NCBI GenBank assembly: GCA_030602705.1
Contig: JAUVZF010000028.1
Coordinates: 1-45,574, forward strand
Reading direction: 5' to 3'
Origin: Planctomycetota bacterium
GTDB lineage: Bacteria; Planctomycetota; Phycisphaerae; FEN-1346
Length of the DNA stretch: 45,574 bases
Every line of letters starts with the position of its first letter. Positions within the stretch are counted from its first letter, which is position 1. Position numbers and translations under genes: made by a program. The notes beneath the pieces are model-generated. The model was not told the DNA's origin. It did no database searches and saw nothing but the letters and a program-made list of their open reading frames with translations. Below, piece by piece: positions 40,291-45,574 of the stretch.

Positions 40291-40691
40291 AACGCGGCCT
40301 CCTCATCAACCGGCTTAGTAACACACCAACCATCCGCCGCCGCAAGGCGACTGGCAGACCAACAGCGGCGTCCGGAGCATCACCATACGAGACACCGAGC
40401 GACAGGCCAACCCTGCCTCAAGACTACACTATGAACTTACCTGCGGAAGCCATTGTGGGCCATGCCCCAGACGGACAACGCATTATCGAGCACCCCTGCC
40501 AGCTTGTCAACCACTGCAACTTGCCTGTTTCACGATGCACGGCAGGATTCGAGCACCTTCGAGAGATCGCGATCAACGGCGGCTGCACGCGGTTCCCCAG
40601 CCCACTGTGACGTCGTCCCGCCCCCCACGCTCCCCAGAGGGCCAGGAGTACCCGGCGACGATAGACGTTGGCATCAGGCCAACCTTCTCCA
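40291..40691. other. Spacer upstream of the ATPase gene; no gene seen
   Basis: Frames here are short and without family signals. The ATPase start has a GGAGG-like box (complement near 40296-40302). No clear promoter or repeat was found. Confidence 0.4.
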
Positions 40692-41930
40692 CTACCCCGA
40701 CACACGAAACGCCGCATGGACGGCGCCGTGGCGGGCTTTGTGCGTGAGGATGCTGAGCGCGGTGCGGTAGTCTTCGAGCGGAAAGATGTGCGTCAGCAGC
40801 CGGTCGGCGGGGAAATGGCCGGCCGCCATCAGTTCATGTACCACTTCGTACGTGTGACGCCGAGCCCCCTTCCACTCCTCCAGGCCGCGACCGTGACTGC
40901 CCATCACCGAGAGTTGCTTGTGCGGCAGGGGATCCCAGTCCACCCACCTCGGATGCCCCATCCCGACGATCATGACGGTGCCCTGCGGCCGGACGAGCCG
41001 CAGAGAATCCTCGACGCTGTTGCGGTTGCCGAGGGCATCGTACACCAGGTCCACGCCGCCCATCAGGATCTTCTTGCCGTACTTGCCGCGCACCACACGG
41101 AGGCCGTACATCTCGGCGAGACGGTCGAAGTAGTCGGTCTCCTTAAGGTCCTTTCGGTCCCAGCACTCGTCGGCCCCCAGATGCAGTGCCAGCATCTGCT
41201 GGAACCGGTACCGGGCGGCGGCGAAGATGCGGCCCTTGAACCCCAAGGCTCGGAGGAACGCGATGATCCCCAACCCCATCAGGCCGCACCCCAGAACGAG
41301 AACGTCCTGGTCCTCGTCACCCGGCGGCCGGCGAAGCACCGCGTGGACGCTCGCGGAGATCGGGTCCACCAGCACGGCCTGCGCGTCGGTCAGGCCGTCC
41401 GGCACGGGGACCAGTTGCGACTTGTGGGCGACGAACGAGTCGGCCCACGACCCGCCCACCGTGCCGCTGTGGCCGATCGAGAAGCCCAGGCCGTTCCGGC
41501 CCTCGGCCTGGTTGTAGCACGCGCAGAACTGCCCCGCGCGACACGACGGGCACGGGTCCAGGCCGCGCGCGGCACACGCGATGATCGGGTCCACGTTGAC
41601 GCGCAGGCCCTCCGGCACGTCGCGGGCGCCCGGTCCGCGTTCGGTCACGATGCCCACGTTCTCGTGCCCCAGGACGACCGGCTCGATGATGAACGCCTTG
41701 GCGAACGAGTCGGGCGGGTTGCCGAGCAGGATCATCTCCAGGTCGCTGCCGCACACACCGCCCAGCAGCGGCCGCACGCGGACCCAGTCGTCGCCGGGCA
41801 GAGGCTGCTCGGGAATATCCTGGAGGCGAAGCGTCGAGAGCCGGCCCCAATACATGCTTCTGGCGAACCGTCCGAGGCCCTTGCACAGAATCCATTTGGG
41901 GACGCTGATATGGAACGTGATGGCTCGCAT
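40692..41930 (-). CDS. Zinc-dependent MDR alcohol/polyol dehydrogenase
   Basis: A 412-residue medium-chain dehydrogenase. Catalytic zinc site: GGVCGSDLEMI and VVLGHENVGIV (Cys, His-Glu). The structural-zinc lobe has ACAARGLDPCPSCRAGQFCA with cysteines in a changed spacing. Rossmann motif: VLVLGCGLMGLGIIAFLRAL. The substrate side contains GHPRWVDWDPLPHKQLSVMG. The family includes threonine, sorbitol and glutathione-independent formaldehyde dehydrogenases; the residues visible do not fix the substrate. It is encoded alone on the minus strand. Confidence 0.85.
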   Translation of the reverse strand: MRAITFHISVPKWILCKGLGRFARSMYWGRLSTLRLQDIPEQPLPGDDWVRVRPLLGGVCGSDLEMILLGNPPDSFAKAFIIEPVVLGHENVGIVTERGPGARDVPEGLRVNVDPIIACAARGLDPCPSCRAGQFCACYNQAEGRNGLGFSIGHSGTVGGSWADSFVAHKSQLVPVPDGLTDAQAVLVDPISASVHAVLRRPPGDEDQDVLVLGCGLMGLGIIAFLRALGFKGRIFAAARYRFQQMLALHLGADECWDRKDLKETDYFDRLAEMYGLRVVRGKYGKKILMGGVDLVYDALGNRNSVEDSLRLVRPQGTVMIVGMGHPRWVDWDPLPHKQLSVMGSHGRGLEEWKGARRHTYEVVHELMAAGHFPADRLLTHIFPLEDYRTALSILTHKARHGAVHAAFRVSG

Positions 41931-42027
41931 GGCAGGCCCCGGCCTCGCGGAATTGCACGTCGCCCGCCCATTCTAGAACCGCCGCGCGGCCGGTCAAAGG
42001 GAAACTCGCCGGCCGGCGCCGGCCGGG

Positions 42028-42197
42028 GTGTCAACGATTTCTGGCAGGGGACGATTTCCTGCGGCTTGGCCTCTGTGGTGGTTGTAGCGCCGGGGTTTAT
42101 CCCCGGCGCATCCTGGCCGGCGCCGCCGCCAACGGCCGCCGGGCATAAAGCCCGGCGCTACAACCGCCTGCGCTCGCCAGAAAAACTTGCCACACCC
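42028..42197. repeat. 170-bp structured element with terminal inverted repeats, copy B
   Basis: The left end GTGTCAACGATTTCTGGC (42028-42045) is inverted imperfectly at the right end GCCAGAAAAACTTGCCACAC (42176-42195). Inside are GGGACGATTTCCTGCGGCTT, a hairpin GCGCCGGGG-TTTAT-CCCCGGCGC (42087-42109), CATCCTGGCCGG, a GCCGCCGCCAACGGCCGCC block, and a hairpin GCCGGGC-ATAAA-GCCCGGC (42138-42156). Outer GTTGTAGCGCCGGG (42081-42094) pairs with CCCGGCGCTACAAC (42151-42164). The first half matches copy A at 7343-7440. Confidence 0.85.
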
Positions 42198-42313
42198 CCG
42201 CCGGCCGGGGTGGCGCCGAGCAACCGGTCCGAAAGTGTTGCGCGGTGGGTGTCCCCACCCGCCGTGCTATGGGCTCTCCAGCGCTACTTCGCGCGGTAAG
42301 TGGCGCTGCAGGC

Positions 42314-43672
42314 CTAATCGTCGTTCTCGAAGAACTCCCGGTAGAGGGCGCGGACGGCGGCGGCGTTCTCGTCGGCCTTGACGCCGAACATCATGCTGAC
42401 CTCGGTGGAGCCCTGGTTGATCATCTCGATGCTGATGCCCGCCCTGGCAAAGGCCCCGCAGGCACGGGCGGCGATGCCCACCACGTGACGCATGCACTCG
42501 CCGACGATCATCACCAGCGCGAGGCCCCGCTCGACCGACACGTCATCGACGTCCAGTTGCTCCCGGATACGGCCCACGATCATCGTCTCGGTTTCGGCGT
42601 CGAACTGCTTCTCGCGAACGATTACCGAGATGTTGTCGATCCCCGAGGGCGTGTGCTCGTAGGAAAGGCCCTCGTCCTCGATGATCTGAAGCAGCCGCCG
42701 GCCGAAGCCGACCTCCCGGTTCATCATGTATTTCGAGACGTAAATGCTGCAAAAGCCCGCGTCGCTCGCGATGCCGGCCACGCGGTCGAGCGCAGAGTCG
42801 CGGTCAACCACGATGCGCGTGCCGGGAGCCGACGGGTTGTTCGTGTTCTTGATGTGAACCGGCACGCCCGCATGGAAGACCGGTTCGAGCGCCTCCTCGT
42901 GGAATACGCCGAACCCCGCGTACGAGAGTTCCCGCATCTCGCGGTACGTCAGTTCAGCCAGCGGCCGCGCGTTCGGCACGATCTCCGGATCCGCCACGAG
43001 CACCGCGTCAACGTCGGTGAAGTTCTCGTACACGTCGGCCTTGACGGCGGCAGCCAGGACGGCGCCGGTGATGTCGGCCCCGCCGCGCGGAAACGTCACG
43101 ACCACGCCCTCCGGCGAATAGCCGAAAAAACCCGGAAACACCGTGATGCCCGCCGCGTCGGCCAGGTGCGACAGCCGCTCGTACGATTCCGGCAGGACCC
43201 GGGCGTTGCCGAACTCGTCGCTGACCACCAGCCCGGCGTCGCGCGGACTGACGTAACGGGCCTCGGCGCCGGCGGCCGACAGGCACGCGGCCATCAGTTT
43301 AGCACAGTTGTCCTCGCCGGCGGCTTTCATCGTATCGAGGAAGCGTCCGCGGTCGTCGGCCGGGGCGGCCAGGCGACCTCTCAGGTCTTCGGCGATACCG
43401 TCCACGAGATCGTCCGCCAAGCCGACGCCGCGAGCGATCTCGGCGTACCGCGCCACGACCGCCCGGAGTTCCTCCTCGGCCGATGCGCCGGCCAGGCGGG
43501 CCTCGGCACACGCGATCAACAGGTCCGTGACCTTCGTATCGTCCGCACCTCGCCGGCCGGGCGCCGAGACGACGATGAGCCGGCGCTCGGGATCCGAGGT
43601 GATAATGTCACGGACTTTGCGGAACTGGTCGGCATCGGCCAGCGACGACCCGCCGAATTTGGCGACTTTCAC
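42314..43672 (-). CDS. lysC: Aspartate kinase with C-terminal ACT domains
   Basis: A 452-residue enzyme. The GTG at 43670-43672 (complement) follows AAGGAGG. Kinase motifs: VAKFGGSSLADADQFRKV, RRLIVVSAPGR, GEDNCAKLMAACLSAAGAEA, VVTFPRGGADITGAVLAAAV, DVDAVLVADPEIVPNARPL, SYAGFGVFHEEALEPVFHAG. Two ACT domains follow from ~300 (DAGFCSIYVSKYMMNREVGF and AGISIEMINQGSTEVSMMFG), which allow feedback control by lysine and/or threonine. It phosphorylates aspartate, the first step to lysine, threonine and methionine. The asd gene lies upstream on the same strand, separated by a repeat element. Confidence 0.96.
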   Translation of the reverse strand: MKVAKFGGSSLADADQFRKVRDIITSDPERRLIVVSAPGRRGADDTKVTDLLIACAEARLAGASAEEELRAVVARYAEIARGVGLADDLVDGIAEDLRGRLAAPADDRGRFLDTMKAAGEDNCAKLMAACLSAAGAEARYVSPRDAGLVVSDEFGNARVLPESYERLSHLADAAGITVFPGFFGYSPEGVVVTFPRGGADITGAVLAAAVKADVYENFTDVDAVLVADPEIVPNARPLAELTYREMRELSYAGFGVFHEEALEPVFHAGVPVHIKNTNNPSAPGTRIVVDRDSALDRVAGIASDAGFCSIYVSKYMMNREVGFGRRLLQIIEDEGLSYEHTPSGIDNISVIVREKQFDAETETMIVGRIREQLDVDDVSVERGLALVMIVGECMRHVVGIAARACGAFARAGISIEMINQGSTEVSMMFGVKADENAAAVRALYREFFENDD

Positions 43673-43777
43673 GACGTGCCTCCTTCTCGTTTGCGTTCGC
43701 GTTGTTGGATCGCGGCCCGTCGCGATGACCCCCTGCTGCCGCAGCGTACGTCTTTAGCGCCCCCGGCACAACAGGGA

Positions 43778-43932
43778 GGGTGGCACGGTCACGCGGCAGT
43801 ATGCGTGGCCGTGGGCCGGGTCGCGCCGAAGCCCGCACGGTCACGCTGCGCGTGGCCGCCGGCCACGGCACCCTGGCAGGGCGAGCCTGCCGTGGCTCGA
43901 CCGCGAGCCGTATCCGTGCCAGGGTGCCACCC
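43778..43932. repeat. MITE-like inverted-repeat element between asd and lysC
   Basis: GGGTGGCACGG (43778-43788) is matched by CCGTGCCAGGGTGCCACCC near the right end (GTGCCACCC 43924-43932). The interior has further self-complementary parts, for example CCACGGCA (near 43862) with TGCCGTGG (near 43888). It is non-coding. It fills most of the 294-bp asd-lysC spacer and may separate or attenuate their expression. Confidence 0.65.
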
Positions 43933-43966
43933 CGCTAAACACGTACTCCGCAGCGGGCTCGAACCT

Positions 43967-45010
43967 CTACGCCTTCAGGTGCCCACGCTGGAGCAGGATC
44001 TCGGCCACCTGGACGACGTTCAGGGCGGCGCCCTTGCGGATGTTGTCGGCCACGATATACATCGCCAGGCCGCCCGCGCAACTCGTGTCCTCGCGGATGC
44101 GGCCGACCAGTGTCATGCCCGCGTACTCGGGGTTCACCAGGTCGAGTTGCGTCGGATACGTCCGCATCCCCTCGCCGTCGGGCTCATCGATGACGACCAC
44201 GCCCGGTGCGCCGCGCAGGATCTCGCGGGCCGCGTCGGCCGACAGTTTCTTTTCGGTCTCGATCCAGACCGCCTCGCCATGCCCGACGAAGACGGGCACG
44301 CGGACGGCGGTGGCGGAGATGCGGACCCGAGCGTCGCCGAGTATCTTGCGCGTTTCGTGCACCATTTTCCACTCTTCGCGCGTGTAATCGGCGTCGACGA
44401 AGCGGTCGATGTGCGGAATGCAGTTGAACGCGATCGGACGAGCGAACACGCCCGGATCGAACTCGATGTCGGTCTGGTTTTCGAGGGCGCCGGGCGTCTG
44501 CTTCCTCAGTTCCTGCGGCCCTTTCATGCCCCAGCCGGAGGTCGCCTGGTAGGTGGCGGCGATGATCCGCGTCAATCGCGCTTCGCGGTGCAAGGGCGCC
44601 AGGGCCACCACCAACTGGATGGTCGAACAGTTCGGGCTGGCGATGAAACGCGTGGTCTCGCCAATCGCGTCGGCGTTGACCTCGGGGACCACGAGCGGCA
44701 CGTCGTCGGCCAGGCGGAAGTCGCGGCCGTTGTCGATGCACCAGGCGCCCGCTTTCTCGGCCGTTTCACGCCACGTGACGCTGGCGCCCTTGGCCCCTTC
44801 CTGCCCGGCAAACAGGACGAGGTCCGCGCCCTGGAAGACCTCGGCGCTCGTCTCCTGGACGAGCATCTTCTCGCCCGCGAGCGTCTCGGGACGCTCGCGC
44901 GTGGCGGCGACGCGCGGCGGCCAGTTGCACGGGAAGTTCCGCTGCTTCAGGCACGAGACGATCGCTTCGCCCACCAGTCCCACGCCCACTACCGTCACGT
45001 TGAGAGCCAT
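43967..45010 (-). CDS. asd: Aspartate-semialdehyde dehydrogenase
   Basis: A 347-residue enzyme. The ATG at 45008-45010 (complement) follows AAAAAGGAGC. NADP fold VTVVGVGLVGEAIVSCLKQR; IDNGRDFRLADDVPLVVPEV; catalytic Cys in IASPNCSTIQLVVAL; ATYQATSGWGMKG; AFNCIPHIDRF; and SATAVRVPVFVGHGEAVWIE with the catalytic His. It belongs to the asd branch resembling E. coli-type enzymes in length. It reduces aspartyl phosphate made by LysC. The two genes are consecutive on the minus strand. Confidence 0.96.
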   Translation of the reverse strand: MALNVTVVGVGLVGEAIVSCLKQRNFPCNWPPRVAATRERPETLAGEKMLVQETSAEVFQGADLVLFAGQEGAKGASVTWRETAEKAGAWCIDNGRDFRLADDVPLVVPEVNADAIGETTRFIASPNCSTIQLVVALAPLHREARLTRIIAATYQATSGWGMKGPQELRKQTPGALENQTDIEFDPGVFARPIAFNCIPHIDRFVDADYTREEWKMVHETRKILGDARVRISATAVRVPVFVGHGEAVWIETEKKLSADAAREILRGAPGVVVIDEPDGEGMRTYPTQLDLVNPEYAGMTLVGRIREDTSCAGGLAMYIVADNIRKGAALNVVQVAEILLQRGHLKA

Positions 45011-45060
45011 GGCTCGTTGCTCCTTTTTCCGGGCATCCTACCAGTATCGTCGTTTTTCCG

Positions 45061-45102
45061 GTCAAAAGAAAAGGCCTTGCGGATTTCGTGGACCGCAAGG
45101 CC
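45061..45102 (-). terminator. Intrinsic terminator of the micro-gene
   Basis: On the minus strand GGCCTTGCGG (45102-45093), a 10-nt loop, CCGCAAGGCC (45082-45073) and TTTTCTTTTG form a classical rho-independent terminator. It lies 21 bp after the stop of the small ORF at 45124 and about 50 bp before the asd start. Confidence 0.9.
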
Positions 45103-45123
45103 GACTCAAGGCTCCACGAGCAT

Positions 45124-45219
45124 TCAGGCCTGGGGTCCCAAGGCGCGCTTCGTCTTCGGCGTGCCGGTGGCAGCCGGCATCATCAAGGGCGTCGCCTTGG
45201 TTCCGCTGGACCCGTACAC
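45124..45219 (-). CDS. 31-residue small protein with complete transcription unit
   Basis: GTG at 45217-45219 (complement) lies 7 nt after GGAGGCGAG. The product begins MYGSSGTKAT and ends TKRALGPQA, a basic Gly/Ser/Thr/Pro-rich peptide with no membrane segment. A TTGACA-17-TATGGT promoter ends 28 bp upstream and a strong intrinsic terminator follows 21 bp downstream, so the transcript is about 170 nt. It could also be a small RNA, but the well-placed ribosome binding site favours a translated product. Family not recognised. Confidence 0.6.
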   Translation of the reverse strand: MYGSSGTKATPLMMPAATGTPKTKRALGPQA

Positions 45220-45246
45220 GCTTTTCTCGCCTCCAGAGGCCGCACA

Positions 45247-45275
45247 ACCATACGCGAAAGCACACCACCTGTCAA
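45247..45275 (-). promoter_or_regulatory. Sigma70-type promoter of the micro-gene
   Basis: On the minus strand, TTGACA (45275-45270), 17-bp spacer, TATGGT (45252-45247). Confidence 0.8.
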
Positions 45276-45305
45276 GCGCAGATGGCCGGAAACGGGGCGC
45301 CGGAT

Positions 45306-45538
45306 GTGGCAACGATTTCCGGCAACCGGTTTGCGGCGGTGTGGGCAGTGTTCAGGCCCGCTCGCGGGCCTTTGCCCCGCAGGGGTCCAGACCCGGCCTT
45401 TTAGGCCGGGGATCGCATCGTGGAGGGCCCTTCCGTCCTTTTCCTTTCCCTCTCCCCGGGCCGCTGAAGCGGCCCGGGGAGAGGGAAAGGGGAAACAGAG
45501 GGGGGCGCCATTCCTGGCACCGGGGGTAAAACCCCCGG
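45306..45538. repeat. Hairpin cluster at the window end, including a 22-bp perfect stem
   Basis: It starts with the dispersed word GTGGCAACGATTTCCGGC (45306-45323). Hairpins follow: AGGCCCG-CTCG-CGGGCCT (45354-45371), CCCGGCC-TTTTA-GGCCGGG (45392-45410), a perfect 22-bp stem with a TGAA loop (45443-45464 with 45469-45490), and CCGGGGG-TAAAA-CCCCCGG (45520-45538). No coding sequence is supported from 45276 to 45574. Confidence 0.85.
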
Positions 45539-45574
45539 CCTACACCCCTGCAGGGCAAAGCCCGCCGAGGCGGG

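Noticed and set aside
40424-40770. Small ORFs on both strands in the spacer before the ATPase gene
   Set aside because: Low-information sequence without ribosome binding sites, and each overlaps the other or the MDR gene.
42245-45529. A 1,094-codon plus-strand frame covering lysC, asd and the spacer
   Set aside because: It is antisense to two confidently identified enzymes and continues through hairpin spacers. No motif or ribosome binding site.

Overview
The window reads as a GC-rich planctomycete, probably Phycisphaerae-like. The evidence is a 2,446-residue protein opening with the LEPRLLLN motif typical of giant planctomycete surface proteins, an orphan PEP-CTERM sorting signal, HEAT-repeat and PQQ-propeller secreted proteins, and spacers full of hairpins and micro-repeats. 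A superoxide reductase and a CobA-HemD / siroheme-decarboxylase pair (the siroheme route to heme) suggest an anaerobic or microaerophilic life style.

Layout. (1) 1-7004: a mobile or genomic-island segment. It holds the C-terminus of a large nuclease-like protein, a small membrane protein, a spacer with iteron-like repeats (1188-1923), a run of phage-like HTH and zinc-finger genes, a tyrosine recombinase, and then a tRNA with a CAT anticodon, probably tRNA-Ile2. (2) 7005-7558: a spacer assembled from dispersed repeats. (3) 7559-17487: the giant LEPRLLL surface protein and a GH95 alpha-L-fucosidase of visibly lower GC. (4) 17597-20754: tmRNA on the minus strand with its own promoter, then cobA-hemD and a fused AhbA/AhbB-type siroheme decarboxylase. 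(5) 20904-24427, minus strand: two paralogous secreted proteins, superoxide reductase and deoC. (6) 24752-27690: a MITE-like element, a NarX/NarL-type two-component pair, and a repeat-rich spacer holding a 242-bp element with perfect 16-bp terminal inverted repeats. (7) 27871-31809: a HEAT/PQQ-propeller protein and a hicBA toxin-antitoxin module. (8) 31874-36475: a MOT1-like molybdate transporter between two 193-bp direct copies of the 3' end of an NtrC-type regulator gene, then that regulator and its kinase. (9) 36591-38526: purE-mtnA and a DUF433 gene, each with a clear promoter. (10) 38645-40290: a lower-GC two-gene ATPase + PIN-like module, a candidate defence system. (11) 40692-45010: an MDR dehydrogenase, lysC and asd. 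(12) 45061-45574: a complete micro transcription unit for a 31-residue protein, and a cluster of hairpins.

The most unusual content lies in two places. One is the set of paired 10-bp-period repeats in the island spacer. The other is the set of dispersed structured elements, including one family in which the same flanks carry two unrelated but self-complementary hairpin cores. The ATPase-PIN pair is the best candidate for an undescribed protein system.
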